A stretch of DNA of 64,000 nt, from the NCBI GenBank assembly GCA_039707655.1, contig CM077664.1, positions 197,092,195 through 197,156,194 on the forward strand, given 5' to 3'. Position numbers and translations under genes: made by a program. The first letter of the stretch is position 1. Every line of letters begins with the position of its first letter. The stretch is from Elymus sibiricus. Its lineage: Eukaryota; Streptophyta; Magnoliopsida; Poales; Poaceae. Of this stretch, positions 1 through 12,800 are shown piece after piece. A model generated the notes under the pieces. It saw only the letters and a program-made list of their open reading frames with translations, was not told the DNA's origin and ran no database searches.

Positions 1-3000
1 CTTGTCATCATGACTAGCGTAACTATCCCTCCTTTGTCACCGGATTTTGAAGTGCTTTACTTCAAATAGAAACAAGGAGAAAATCTTAAGGATGCTTTTG
101 ATATAGGTTAATGGAATCCTACCGTGTTTGCTCTATAAAAGGGGATTTAAAAAATTTGCTTCGCAATTTCTATATAGGTTTAACCATGCATCATAGACAA
201 CTTTTGGACTTTGCCGCAAAATGGAATTTTATTGAGAGTGAGGCCAATACTGCCTATGAAATAATAGAGGGTATATTGGGGATTCCACCACCACAAAAGG
301 GTTTTGCTTTTACTCAAGAGGGGGCTCAAATATTAGACAAATTGGGTGACATGCAGAAAATTTTGGTTGAGTTGCAAAAGCCTAACGAACCTCTTAAAAA
401 TATTAGTGGAAACCTCAATCGCATGAACACTTTGATTACTCTATACAATGAGCGATTGGATATTCTAGACCTTAAAATTGCCTCATTTCCTGAGAATAAT
501 GGGAAGCGTAAGGAGCCTCCCGGGTTTGAGAAAACTCCTATAAAGATTACTAAAACCAAAGATGACAACACTTGAAACTATGCATTATGCCTAGCTAGGG
601 GCATAAAACAATAGCGCTTTTTGGGAGGCAACCCAATGAATAAAATAATTTTTTGCTTTTTATTTATGTTCTTATGTGTTTACACAATTATGCTACTGTT
701 ATGATTGTGTTTTTATGTTTTAATTAGTGTTTGTGCCAAGTAAAGCCTTTGAGATGATTTGGAAGATAGTATAATTGATGATGTTTGGAAAACCGAAAGT
801 TTTGCGTCCAGTGCTGGAATTTTAATTATGTACTGGAGCGTCAGAAAAATCTGAAATGTTTACACAGTATTGGTATATGAATTTCCCACGTTGTCCTAAT
901 TTTTCAGAATTTTTGGAGTTACAGAAGTATAGCTTTTAAATAGATCTTTACAGACTGTTCTGTTTTAGACAGATTCTGTTTTTGTTGCATAGTTTGCTTA
1001 TTTTGATGAATCTATGGATCGTATCAGGGGGTATGAGTCATGGAGAAGTTGGAGTACAGTAGCATTATACCAATATTAAATATGAATCAATTTACTACAG
1101 TACTTAAAGTTAAAGATTTATTTGTTATACTAACGGATCTCACGAAGGTTTTGTTGAGTTTTGTGTGATTGAAGTTTTCAAGTTTTGAGTGAGATCACGA
1201 TAGATGAAGGAATAAGGAGTGGCAAGAGCCTAAGCTTGGGGATGCCCAAGGCACCCCAAGGCAATATTCAAGGAAGACTCAAGCGTCTAAGCTTGGGGAT
1301 GCCCCGGAAGGCATCCCCTCTTTCTTCTACGAACTATCGGTAATTTTACTTGGAGCTATATTTTTATTCGTCACATATCATGAGTTTTGCTTGGAGCGTT
1401 GTGTATTATATGAGTCTTTGCTTTGTTTTATTTTTAGTTTGTCACAATCATCTTTGCTGGACACACCTATTTGAGAGAGCCACACATTTACCATGATTTG
1501 TTAGAATACTCTATGTGCTCCACTTAAATCTTTTGAGCTAGGCAGTTGCTCTAGTGCTTCACTTAAATCTTTTTGAGCACGGCGGTGGCTATATTTTGAA
1601 GAAATATTTGAACTCTCATGCTTCACTTATATTATTTTGAGAGTTGATAAGATTAAATTTTGAAGAAATATTTGCACTCTCATGCTTCACTTATATCTTT
1701 TTGAGAGTTGATAATAGTAATGGTAATTTGCACAAGATATGAATTTGGTCTCAAAGTGATGAATATTCAAGAAGGATATAATAAAAACTTTCATGAAAGA
1801 TCATTGGATATGATAAGTTTGATTCCTTGCAATAGTTTTGCGATATGGAGATGATAATATGTGAGTCATGTTAGTGAGTAATTGTGATTCAGTAAGAATA
1901 TTGGTGTTAAGGTTTGTGATTCCCTATGCATGCACATAAAGTCAATAGTTATGCAACGAAATTATATCCTACTTATGGTGCATTATTCGGTGTTAGTTAT
2001 GTTCAATGCATGTTTATGACCGTTTTCGCTTTTTGGTTGGTCGCTTCTCAATCTATTTGCTAGCCTTCATTTGTACTAAGCGGGAATGCTGCTTGTGCAT
2101 CCAACTCCTTAAACCCAAGTTGTGCCAAATGAGTCTACCATACCTACCTATATGCGGTATTTTCATGCCGTTCCAAGTAAATTTGCATGTGCCAACTCTA
2201 AATTTTCAAAATAATTTTCCATTTTGTGTGCCCGTACCGCTCATGAAGCGGCAGGGGTGGCCTATATTTTCCATGCTAGGTGTGTTATTCTCACGATGAG
2301 TGTTTATTCACTTGTCATTGCATGAGAGAGTGGCAGGTAATAGGGATGCCCAGTCCCGAAATGAATTTTTTTAATATGATGATAATAATAAATTCCTTGT
2401 AAAGTGTTGGTATGGAGGGCACCCGTGGATACGGGTAGCCATGGATTGTGAAAGAATGGTAGAAAGGAAATAAACTTTATTTTCTGTTTGGGAACCGCCT
2501 ATAATGTGTCTAGCATGGATGATATTGGGAATTCTCGGTCGTTTTCGTTGACAGGAAAAGCATGCCTCTCAAAATAATTTTATCTCTCTAATTTAAGCCT
2601 TGAGCTCTGGCACCTCTGCAAATCTCTGCTTCCCTTTGCGAAGGGCCTATCTATTTACTTTTATGCAATTTTTATTTTTATTTTGAGTCTCCATCTTCTC
2701 TTACAAAGCACCAACTAGAGAGTACTATTGTCATACTTGTGCATTGTGTGTAGCTAATATTGAGTGTGTTTTATGAATGGATCAATGATTGAGCATAATG
2801 GGCTAGGGATAACTTTCTTTAGCGTTGATATTTTGAAAGACATGGTTGCCTGTTAGTATGCTTGTCTATTTATGTCTTCATGTCAAACTATAGACTATTG
2901 CTTTGAATCATTCGAGTCCAAATGTCCATGCTACAAAAAAAAGAGTATATGATGAATATGATAGGTAGCATTCCACATCAAAAATTCTGTTTTTATCATT

Positions 3001-3041
3001 TACCTACTCGAGGACGAACATGAATTAAGCTTGGGGATGCT
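1..3041 (+). mobile_element. 3' internal region of a non-autonomous Gypsy-type LTR retrotransposon
   Basis: This stretch precedes a complete LTR. It holds one short gag-like ORF (111-575) and then about 2.4 kb of AT-rich, ORF-poor sequence. Phrases such as CTTGGGGATGC recur (about 1236, 1290 and 3030), and a purine-rich tract at about 3027-3041 sits directly before the LTR start, where a polypurine tract belongs. No reverse transcriptase or integrase is visible, so the element is probably mobilised in trans. The 5' part lies outside the window. The Gypsy assignment rests on the general look of Triticeae LTRs starting TGATACGTCTCC and is an inference. Confidence 0.7.
111..575 (+). CDS. gag-like ORF fragment of the non-autonomous retrotransposon
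   Basis: A 154-residue ORF with no membrane segment or zinc knuckle. It is rich in Leu, Ile and charged residues, with probable helical segments in its middle (about residues 20-110) and a Lys/Pro-rich tail. It resembles the gag-like ORFs of non-autonomous Triticeae Gypsy elements; that match is from memory of the family and was not searched. The reading frame may extend upstream of the window because the chosen ATG at 111 is only the first in-frame start after a stop. It is followed by a long non-coding region and the 3' LTR, so it is the last coding part of the element. Confidence 0.45.
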   Translation: MESYRVCSIKGDLKNLLRNFYIGLTMHHRQLLDFAAKWNFIESEANTAYEIIEGILGIPPPQKGFAFTQEGAQILDKLGDMQKILVELQKPNEPLKNISGNLNRMNTLITLYNERLDILDLKIASFPENNGKRKEPPGFEKTPIKITKTKDDNT

Positions 3042-4606
3042 TGATACGTCTCCAACGTATCTATAATTTTTGATTGTTCCATGCTATTATTGTATCAATC
3101 TTGGATGTTATATATACACTTACAAGAAATTATATATCATTTTTTGGGACTAACCTATTAACTTAGTGCCCAGTGCCAGTTGCTGTTTTTTGCCTGTTTT
3201 TGGTTTTTCAGAATATCAGTACCAAACGAAGTCCAAATGCCACGAAACTTTTTGGAGATTTTTTTCTGGACATAAGAGACACTAGAAGCTTCGGGAGAGG
3301 GCCAGAAGACAGAGGAGGTGGCCACGAGCCACCAGGGCGCGCCCCAGGGGGGTGGCGCGCCCTGGTGCCTCGTGGGCCCACCTCTGCTCCGTTTGACCTA
3401 ATTCCACCTCTATAAATACTCCAAATCGGGAAACCAACAGAGGATTCCACGAAATACTTTTTCCACCACCGCAAGTTCCTGTTCTCGAGAGATCCCATCT
3501 GGAGGCCTTTTCCGGCACTCTGCCAGAGGGGGATTTGATCACGGAGGGGCTCTACATCAACCTTGCTGCCCTTCCGATGATGCGTGAGTAGTTTACCACA
3601 GACCTTCGGGTCCATAGTTAGTAGCTAGATGGCTTCTTCTCTCTTTTTGATCTTCAATACAATGTTCTCCTCGATGTTCTTGGAGTTCTATCCGATGTAA
3701 TCACTTTTTGCGGTGTGTTTGTTGGGATCCGATGAATTGTGAGTTTATGATCAGATTATTCATGAATATTATTTGAGTTTTCTCTGAACTCTTTTATGCA
3801 TGATTGTTATAGCTTCGTATTTCTCTCCGATCTATTGATTTGGCTTGGCCAACTAGATTGATTTATCTTGCAATGGGAGAGGTGCTTTGTAATGGGTTCG
3901 ATCTTGCAGTGCTCAATCCCAATGACAGAAAGGGACATGACATGTATGTATCGTGGCTATTAAGGGTAAAAAGATGGGGTTTATTCATGCGTGAGTTTAC
4001 TTTGTCTACATCATGTCATCTTGCTTAAGGCGTTACTCCGTTTTTTATGAACTTAATACTCTAGATGCATGCTGGATAGCGGTCGATGTGTGGAGTAATA
4101 GTAGTAGATGCAGAATCGTTTCGGTCTACTTGTCTCGGACGTGATGCCTATATACATGATCATTGCCTTGGATATTGTCATGATTATTTGCTTTTCTATC
4201 AATTGCCCAACAGTAATTTGTTCACCCACCGTATGCTATTTTCAAGAGAGAAGCCTCTAGTTAAAACTATGCCCCCCCAGGTCTACCTTTATCATATATT
4301 GAAAATCCTAAAAATACCTTGCTGCAATTTTACTTTATTTATTTTATTTTGTATTTTTTGTTCAATCTATCTATGTATCACCATACATTTTAATCTTGCA
4401 ATTAACCGCCAAGGGATTGACAACCCCTTGTTCGCGTTGGGTGCGAGGATTTCTTATTTTGTGTGCAGGTGCTGCTAACGAGTTGTTGCGTGATTCTCCT
4501 ACTGGATTGATAACCTTGGTTTCATAAATGAGGGAAATACTTATCTCTACTGTACTGCATCATCCCCTCCTCTTCGGGGAAATCCCAACGCAGCTCACAA
4601 GTAGCA
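3042..4606 (+). repeat. Complete LTR (3' LTR) of the Gypsy-type element, about 1565 bp
   Basis: Starts TGATACGTCTCCAACG right after a purine-rich tract and ends GTAGCA, so it has TG...CA termini. A TATA box (CTATAAATA) lies at about 3409-3418, followed by a pyrimidine-rich leader. The same sequence appears again from 4607 as a second, 5'-truncated copy, and inverted from 6368 down to 5884. The partner 5' LTR is outside the window. Confidence 0.75.
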
Positions 4607-5886
4607 GCGGCAAGCCTGGAGGCGTGCCAGGGGGGTAGGCGTGCCCCCCGGGCTTGTGGGCCCCTCATAGCCCCTCCTGACCTAATTCCAGCGCTATAAA
4701 TTCCCAAATATTCCCAATATACCAAAAAGACAGAAGAGAAAACCTTTCCGCCGCCACAAGCCTCTGTTCTTCCACGATCCCATCTGGAGGCCTTTTCCGG
4801 TACTCTGCCGGAGGGCGAATCGATCACGGAGGGCTTCTTCATCAACCTTGCTGCCCCTCCGATGATGTGTGAGTAGTTTACCACAGACCTACGGGTCCAT
4901 AGCTAGTAGCTAGATGGCTTCTTCTCTCTCTTTGATCTTCAATACCATGTTCTCCTCGATGTTCTTGGAGTTCTATCCGATGTAATCTTCTTTTGCGGTG
5001 TGTTTGTTGGGATCCGATGAATTGTGAGTTTATGATCAGATTATTCATGAGAAATATATGAGTCTTCTCTAAACTCTTTTATGCATGATTATTATAGCTT
5101 TGTATTTCTCTCCGATCTATCGATTTGGTTTGGCCAACTAGATTGGTTTATCTTGCAATGGGAGAGGTGCTTTGTGATGGGTTCAATCTTGCGGTGCTCA
5201 ATCCCAGTGATAGAAAGGGACATGACACGTATTTGTATTGTTGCCATTAAGGATAAAAAGATGGGGTTTAATCATATTGCTTGAGTTTACTTTGTCTACA
5301 TCATGTCATCTTGCTTAAGGCGTTACTCTGTTTCATACTTAATACCCTAGATGCATGCTGGATAGCGGTCGATGGGTGGAGTAATAGTAGTAGATGCAGG
5401 CAGGAGTTGGTCTACTTGTCTCGGACGTGATGCCTATATACATTATCATTGCCATGAATCCGTCATAATTATTTGCTTTTCTATCAATTGCCCAACAGTA
5501 ATTTGTTTACCCACCGTATGCTATGTGTTCGAGAGAGAAGCCTCTAGTGAAAACTATGGCCCACGGGTCTACTTTTATCATATATTAAAACCAAAAATAC
5601 TTTGCTGCAATTTATTTACTTTTATTTTACTTAGTATTTTAGTTTATCTATCTATCACTATCAGAATTAATCCTTGAAAATAACCGCTAAGAGGATTGAC
5701 AACCCTCTTATTTTGCGTTGGGTGCAAGTGTTTGCTTTTGTGTGTGCAGGTGCGTTTAACGGGATATTGTTTGGTTCTCCTACTGGATTGATAACCTTGG
5801 TTCTTAACTAAGGGAAATACTTATCTCTACTATACTGCATCATCCTCTCCTCTTCGGGGAAATACCAACGCAGTCTACAAGTAGCA
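4607..5886 (+). repeat. Second, partial LTR of the same family (direct orientation)
   Basis: Begins inside the LTR, at the position equivalent to about 283 bp into the first copy, and runs to the family terminus GTAGCA at 5881-5886. It contains its own TATA-like site (GCTATAAATTCC, about 4692-4703). The simplest reading is that the element ending at 4606 inserted into this older LTR, whose first 280 bp would then lie left of the window. Confidence 0.65.
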
Positions 5887-6368
5887 GCAAGGTTGATGTA
5901 GAAGCCCTCCGTGATCGATTCCCCCTCCGGCAGAGTACCGGTGGAGACCTCCAGATGGGATCGCGGAAGAACAGAGGCTTGCAGAGGCGGAATAATTGTT
6001 TCGAGTCTTGCTCTGGGGGTTTTGGAATATTTGGGAATTTATAACACTGGAATTAGGTCAGACAGAGCCACGAGGGGCCCACACCTGTTGTCTTGTCGTC
6101 TCCTCGTCTGGCTTCTGGTCGTCCACCGAAGCTTCTAGGGTCCCTCCCCGTCCAGAAAAAATCATCAAAAAGTTTCATAGCGTTTGGACTCTGTTTGGTA
6201 GGGATTTTCTGTAAAACCAAAAACAAGCAGAGAACAGGAACTGGCACTTGGCACTGGGTTAATAGGTTAGTTCCCAAAAATGATATAAAATGATGTATAA
6301 AGCATGTAAGATTGGTAATATAATAGCATGAAACAATAAAAAATTATAAATACGTTGGAGATGTATCA
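5884..6368 (-). repeat. Inverted partial LTR of the same family (first about 485-525 bp)
   Basis: Read on the minus strand from 6368 it starts TGATACATCTCCAACG and follows the first half of the LTR at 3042, up to the segment CATCAACCTTGCT. It abuts the preceding direct copy at about 5883-5890, where the four bases AGCA are shared by both sides. The right end touches LINE sequence directly. Confidence 0.7.
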
Positions 6369-7560
6369 GCGGGGAAGGACAAGGTTAACGATGGTCAATG
6401 GGTGGTGGCGTGGGACACAATTTGCCGCCACCTAGAGCTATAGGTCACCGCGCTGCGAGTTCGTTGGGAATGGCTTAGAAGAACAGACCCAGAGAGACCA
6501 TGGCAGGGGCTTAGGATGATGGTTGATCAACAAGCTCGGATGGTCTTCAACAGCCTGGTAAGAATAACGGTGGGTGTCGGCTCAAAAAGGTGTTGTTTTG
6601 GAAAGACAGATGGATCCACGGAGTTGCGATCGTGGACATTGCTCCACTCCACGTCAAGTTAGTGAGTACTAGAAGCCGAAACATCCGCACAGTCCAGCAA
6701 GCTCTCGTCAACAATGCATGGTGCCATGACATTCAAGGAGAGTTCTCTTTCTTGGCGCACATCCAAGTGTACGAACTATGCCAAGCTATCGCAACGGTGG
6801 ACATAATTGAAATAGAGTTAGATCATTTTGATTGGCCCTGTGATTTCTCCAGGACATACACGGCTAGCTCGGTGTATTCAAGGCTCTGTTTAGGACTCGT
6901 CACGTCACCCACTGCTGCCGGGATTTGGCGAAGTTGGGCCCCTCTTAAGTGCAAGATATTCATTTGGCTAGCGGTGCAGTATAGATCATGGACATCAGAT
7001 AGACGCGCTCAACATGGCCTGCAAGATGATCCTTCACCATGCTACACGTGTCTCCAAGACAAGGACAACGTTGATCACATCCTCGCTCATTGCGTCTACA
7101 CGAGAGAGGTATGGCACCGATGCTTTGATTTGCTCCATGTAAATATCCAGTGCCCGGTCATGGGATTGACTTTCATGGAGTGGTGGCTTCTTCAAAGACA
7201 GAGGTTACATGGTAAACAGAGGAGAGGGTTCGACACACTCATCATTGTAATTAGTTGGGCCCTTTGGAAGCAACGTAATGCTCGGGTATTCAACAATATC
7301 TCATGGCAAAGAACACCCCCACAACTAGCAACACAAATACTTGATGAGATGGCAGGTTGGAAGAATGCGGGACTCAGCGGTGTTGGTGGTCTGGATATAC
7401 TTTTGTGAGAGAGTAGTTTAGTGTTATATATTGGTGTGGGTGTTGGTGTGTTTGGGTTGTAACTCACTTGCCAAGATGTTCGCATCTAGGCGGGGTTCTT
7501 GTATATATTCTCTGCCTTCTATAAAAATATGGTACGACATTGGCGTACTCTCAAAAAAAA
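6369..7560 (+). mobile_element. 5'-truncated LINE (RIX type), 3' end with short A tail
   Basis: The segment has degraded reverse-transcriptase-like sequence upstream, then an ORF with a zinc-binding RT domain, a 3' UTR, and an A-rich end at about 7552-7560. The start is cut off at the inverted LTR fragment. No clear target-site duplication was found. Confidence 0.7.
6590..7408 (+). CDS. LINE ORF2 C-terminal fragment with zf-RVT domain
   Basis: A 272-residue open frame corresponding to the C-terminal part of a plant LINE-1-type ORF2, downstream of the polymerase. Around residues 125-195 it shows the layout of the zinc-binding reverse-transcriptase domain: W-LKCKIFIWLA, then CYTCLQDKDNVDHILAHC with paired Cys and a His-x-x-x-Cys, then a WWLLQRQR...WALWKQRNARVF tail typical of this class. 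The polymerase domain upstream is broken, so this is a remnant and not a working gene. The chosen start is only the first ATG of the surviving frame. Confidence 0.7.
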   Translation: MLFWKDRWIHGVAIVDIAPLHVKLVSTRSRNIRTVQQALVNNAWCHDIQGEFSFLAHIQVYELCQAIATVDIIEIELDHFDWPCDFSRTYTASSVYSRLCLGLVTSPTAAGIWRSWAPLKCKIFIWLAVQYRSWTSDRRAQHGLQDDPSPCYTCLQDKDNVDHILAHCVYTREVWHRCFDLLHVNIQCPVMGLTFMEWWLLQRQRLHGKQRRGFDTLIIVISWALWKQRNARVFNNISWQRTPPQLATQILDEMAGWKNAGLSGVGGLDILL

Positions 7561-7774
7561 TCATCACAAGGACCTTGGAATTGATTTGGTGCAACAGCAG
7601 GGTGCTTGACGACCTCCACTTTCACATCGATATCACGGTACTACAACTACAAGCTATACATGAGTCTACATATTTCCTCTTTGTTTTGGATTTTGCTTAA
7701 CCCACCTATTGATTTGAATCCTAAACCAAGAATCAACCTCACGTCATCCATCAGCCAAAGCTGGAGGCCGTGAC

Positions 7775-7800
7775 ACCACACACACACACACACACACACC
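7775..7800. repeat. (CA)n microsatellite
   Basis: About 12 CA units in a row inside the Helitron-like segment, following GTGACAC and ending in CCCCACTTGCAG. Confidence 0.9.
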
Positions 7801-8048
7801 CCACTTGCAGGCACTCTTTCTCCCTCGGCGGCCTTAATGGTGTCCGGTCCCAGAGCATTTCTTCTCTCACTAATGACATTTCCATATCTAATTTTTTAGA
7901 TTGTAATCCCAAAACATGCTACATATGAATGGCACTTGGGCAAGGACATTGGACAATACTAATTCGACATCTGACAATACATGCACTTGTGCAAGAATTA
8001 CAATACATGCTGCTTTCGTCTATTTAAGTGATGTGCTATACTCTATGA

Positions 8049-8192
8049 CAACAATTTTTTGACCATTGTTGATTCAAGATACTTAGGTTGTTGGAAATAT
8101 GTTTGATGAAGTGCCTCCTCCAACAAATTTTTGACCATTGTTGATTCAAGATACTTAGGTTGTTGGAAATATGTTTGATAAAGTGCCTCCTC
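8049..8192 (+). repeat. 72-bp direct tandem duplication
   Basis: The unit starting CAACAATTTTTTGACCATTG at 8049 is repeated from 8121 with only a few differences. Both copies end in AAGTGCCTCCTC. Confidence 0.9.
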
Positions 8193-9396
8193 TACTATCT
8201 ACCAAATTTAAGAGGATTGAGAAGGTAATAATGTTTAGTGTTTTTTGTGTTAAGGTTTACTCCATTTGTACCTATCGAATAAATTTCTGGTAGCGAGGAA
8301 ATAAATGATTCAATCAGATTCACCCTATGTCTATCCAATATACTTCTGTTAACCAGACAATGCAATATGGTTCAATAGATTCATGAAATTTTTTATTTGC
8401 CTCAAGTATAACATGCATGTTTTAGCAGTAGTGATATTATTTCATCATTTTTTCTAAACAAATATATGCAACAACCATAAGCCAAATTAAAGGAGACACA
8501 AATAGCAGTTCAAGGAAATATGAGAGGAAACTTTTCACAAATACTATGTTGGTAATGTTTTAATTTTTGCTTGGTATATGAAACTATGACAACCTCCCTC
8601 TCATATTTACTGCAGTGTTTAGACAAGAAATTTGAAGAGAGCCAAAATAAACTTGGTTACATTATTTGAGCGCCCTAGATAATGTGTATGTGGCACTCAA
8701 GTATCAAACCTATCGATTATACCTCTTATTTTAGGGGCACCTACAGGTTGAGGTTTTCTCCTTCGCAATTTTGTTTTGTATAACCTTCATATCAAATGGA
8801 GAAAATTTAAGAAGGTTCTTAACTCAGAAAAAATGTTATTCCTTCATTATGTGTATGTGTCCACTGTAAAAAGAAATATGTGCTTAATCTGAATGATAAT
8901 GTTCCTTTTTTTCAATCATCTTTCTGGTATAATTTTTATGGTGTTATTCTTCAAGTAATCTTTTACTCAACTTCCCACCGCAATGTGCGGGGTATCTACT
9001 AGTATATCATAAATATTCTACACAAAAGAAATCCTACACTAAGAGAAATGACCATGGCATGCAATTGTCAAAATAGCATACACACCTTTAATTGGCATAT
9101 CAATCGGATTCTACACTAAGCATATCAACGAGATTGTACACTAAACAAATTTGTACACTAAAAAACCACTCAGATTCTATGCACTAAACAAATTTCTACA
9201 CTAAGCATATCATCGGATTTTACATTAAGATAAATGACTTTAAGTAAACATACCATGACATGGGCGACAACATTGGTCCTTGTCAGATGGGTCATGAATG
9301 GCACCCCGACGTATTCCTCGCATGGCGGAAGTCTGTTTAAGAGGTTGTCGGTTTCATCCTCGCTGAGCCTCATTCTTCGGGAAAAGACCGCATTGT

Positions 9397-9816
9397 TGAC
9401 GGTGTCCTGGACTAGGGGGTACTCACCCCATCGTCTCTCGACCAGGTGGGTTGAACCGAGGACCCCCATGGCGGTTCACTCATGGGCCACTTCGGGCAGC
9501 CCATGACGCATACAAGGAAGACTCCACAAGGCTTGGCACACAAGACGAGGACTCTTCTAAACCCTAGGCCTCCGGTGCATATATAAACCGAGGCCAGGCT
9601 AGTCAATAGATCAACTCATATTCATTAGAACAATCTCGTGGTAGATACATGTACTCTGTACTACACCCCATATGAATACAATCAAAAGCAGGACGTAGGG
9701 TATTATCTCTTCGAGAGAGCCCGAACCTGGGTAAAATCCTGTGTCCATGTTACCATCGCTCCAAGACGCCTAGCTTAGGACCCCTACTACGAGATATGCC
9801 GGATTTAGAACCGACA
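9397..9816 (+). repeat. 5' LTR (420 bp) of the non-autonomous LTR retrotransposon
   Basis: TG...CA termini. A TATA-like CATATATAAACC lies at about 9577-9588. Same length as the right LTR, with about 8 substitutions counted by eye. It is followed by TTGGTGCTTTCATC, which must act as primer-binding site but is not the initiator-Met type TGGTATCAGAGC. Confidence 0.88.
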
Positions 9817-12800
9817 TTGGTGCTTTCATCAAGAGCCTGCTGGCAGTCGCCGCGGTGCGATGGGAATTCAGATCGGCTCCGGCGCAATCTACGCATCGGA
9901 ACCGAGCTACATCGTCAACGTCGGCATCTTCGTCGCTGACTCGACTGGTCACCTTGGCTAGGCCGAGGACTACGCTACACGTCGGATCATCAAGATCTTA
10001 CGGGTGTCTTCATCAACATCAACTCCAATCTCAACCAAGATCATGGAAGAATCCTCCATGGTGCTCGGGGGCTCAACGTCAACATTGCCCTCGCGCGATC
10101 ATGTAGTTTTTTCTGGACAACGGATTCGTGTTCGCCGTCCCCACCTCCTTGAGTGTCGTTTTGACGATTCCTTCGGTGGAATTGCGCGGAATTGAGCCTA
10201 CAACAACCCTGTAAAATTTCATCGAGTTCCGATGGAGGAATCTCCGGCAATCTCCGATATACCGGAGCCCTGTCGAATTTGGATGAGTTTGGGGCGAGGG
10301 CTCCAGCGGCTAGCTCGAAGATCCTTTGGAAGATCCAACCATTGATCGGCTGCCGAATTCCTATATCAATCACCCCTCAAAATTTCAGCTCGATCCGACC
10401 GTTCAAACTCCAGGAAACGTCCGATGAGTCCATCAATTTTCAGATCTGTTTTCTGCGCGAAAACGAATTCGACCCGAGTTTATATTTTTTTCATGAACGG
10501 GATATTGGACATCCTTTTTGAAGGAAATTCTTATCTAGGGTATTGTGTGTTGTTCTCAAACACGTGCCACAAATTTTGAGTCTTTTCCGAGGTGATCTTC
10601 ACCGTCGCGCTGATGTCAAACCGGCCCGACCATGTTGCTCCACGGCTGCCGACCTGCGCCAGCATCGGTTGTGCCGTCGCTCCATCGAGCCGATGACAAC
10701 TACCTCGGATCATCACCTCGGCCAGCTGACCAAGAGTTCGGCATTGAGAAGGACAAATACTCGTCAAGACAAGATCGTCGCCCCACAGATTGCACGGATC
10801 GGGCGCGCCAGCATCGCCGCGTGGTCACTTCTCAAGCCGGCGTGGACCATGTCACAAGTTTCGACCTACATCGGCATCGCCGCGCCATTGCTTCTTCAAG
10901 CCGACGTCCACATCGTCGACCTGTTTTCAACACATCGGCTGACATGGGGCCTCCGGCGTCACCAGCCGACCTGCTCCGACACCTCGGCTAGACCGGGGGC
11001 TTCGCCATCTCTTCATCAATCTACTCCGGGGACTTCGGCGTCACCAGCTGACCAGCTTCGTCAGCTCGGCTGGATCGGGGGCTTCGCCTCAGCATATTGG
11101 CAGTGTTGTACTACCACTTCATCAAGCCGAGCTCTTCGCTCGGGCACCTCGGGACCGGCTTGGGGGCTAGGACCTCGACCCGCCGCAAGCTCGGCCCACG
11201 TCAACACCGAGCACATTAACCAGCTAAGTCGCATTCATGCTCAGCTTTCTCAATTTTTAATTTTTTTGTTCGGTTCAACCGAGCATTATATTTATGTTAA
11301 ATAAAGTCCGTTTGTTAAAAACGCCGTTTGTTAAAAACACTTCTTTTACCCAAGTTACCTGGGGGCTCTTAAATTTATATGAGTCGTTTTATAATAAATG
11401 TGTTTTCTTCTTGGTCGTTGCAAAGTCTTTTTCTACTACTCCTTTTTTCCGATGCGAGTGTGTGGTCAATAGCCAGGTAGCCTGGTTTCTCTCTAAAGCC
11501 GCTCGAGTTTAGTTCGCTAAACTGGCCTGAGAAGCACTCCGCCTTCGGGATAGGAGGTTGAAGCCGAAGGCTGACCCACTTGAAGTCTGAAGATCGGATG
11601 TATCATGTTAAAGCACGACGGAAGCACAAACTAATTTTAAGACCAATTTTCGGATTGGCACCAAAAAACTTGATTTACTTCGGAAGTAAAGTTTTCACAT
11701 AAGTTTTTTGGTTTTCCGAGCTTATGTCACCTTTAACCTATTTTATGTTTTCCTTTCAGGAGGCGGGACATCCTTTTAATCGAGGTGTTCTGCGTGGAGG
11801 CGGGACATCCTCTTGACCGAGGTGCCGTGCATAATAATTTGGCTCGGAAAATCTTTTCTGACCCGTAGTTTGGCAACTTCCCTGCCGAGCTGCACCTCGG
11901 CACGCCCGAACACTCCAAACACCGGGGGCTAGTTACTTGCCCCCACAGTTAAGCTCCTATGACTAAGTGAAAGTTATAAAGCTTACACATTTGATTGCCT
12001 CGTTTCCGTTAACACAACCGCCTTCGGGCACCGAGACGTCGGCTAAGGGTTGTCTTGTTATTGCAGAAACACCCTGCGTAGCATCTACAAAGGGGTGGAA
12101 GCCGACGATGGGCCACTTTCAAATTATAAACGGTCGCACAGGAGTCAAATTAAACACATCGGACCTATCAAAGTGTCTAATAAACCATACTGGGGGATCC
12201 TTGAGGCACCTCGGCACATTTACCTTGGGACTTCTGGAGAGCCCAACATATCCTTAGCATTTGTATTTAATATACGAACGCTGCCTTCCCATAAATCGTT
12301 ATAAAGCCACAATATGCATCAATTTGACTTGAGATCTGACCAAACTGGGTTGCCTGGCTCCTGTGCTTGCCCCCTACGTTCCCGATTGTTCGGCTAGGGG
12401 GTAAAGGGAGCACCTTTGTGATTGATACTACCGGGTTATCCGGGTTAGTACCTCAGACTGGGTGAAGCCGAAAGCTAGCGATCTCAAGAATATAATTGGT
12501 CGGCAACGACAGAAGTGAAAATCTCGGTTTTTTAAAGCCAAATACTTCGGGAATTTTCCCCGAATTAATCTTCACTATTTTCTCCCACTTAGATCGGAGG
12601 TGAAGTTACATAATCATGGCTAGCATGATAACCTACGAAAAGGAACTATTTTTCCCAGAAGATGTTTCTTACGTTAAATAGTAATATAACATATCTCTCC
12701 GCATACCTTTGTTTATAAAACCATATGGCCGGATTGCCTTGTTTGCCGTAAATCTTTGCCCTTATAAAGGCGTTATAAAGTAGGACAAGCACTCCTCAGC

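Larger units (their letters stand above)
7561..9002 (+). mobile_element. Non-autonomous Helitron, 3' end defined, 5' end not resolved
   Basis: The right end is recognisable: a hairpin with stem CCGCA/TGCGG and a 3-nt loop (8978-8990), an 8-nt spacer, then CTAG at 8999-9002 followed by T, as expected for Helitrons inserting between A and T. The interior has no Rep/helicase coding. It contains a (CA)n microsatellite and a 72-bp tandem duplication. I could not fix the TC 5' terminus; it may start anywhere after the LINE tail. Confidence 0.6.

Noticed and set aside
9037..9060. CACTAAGAGAAATGACC as the left terminus of the CACTA-like element ending at 15793
   Set aside because: It resembles the right terminus but lacks two bases, its flank CTA does not match CAA on the right, and CTACACTAA words are frequent in the surrounding repeats.
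10543..11304. A 253-residue ORF inside the non-autonomous LTR element as a gene
   Set aside because: Composition is Ser/Arg/Thr/His-rich from CTCGG/CATCG-biased DNA, no domain is visible, and an alternative frame over the same stretch is equally open.
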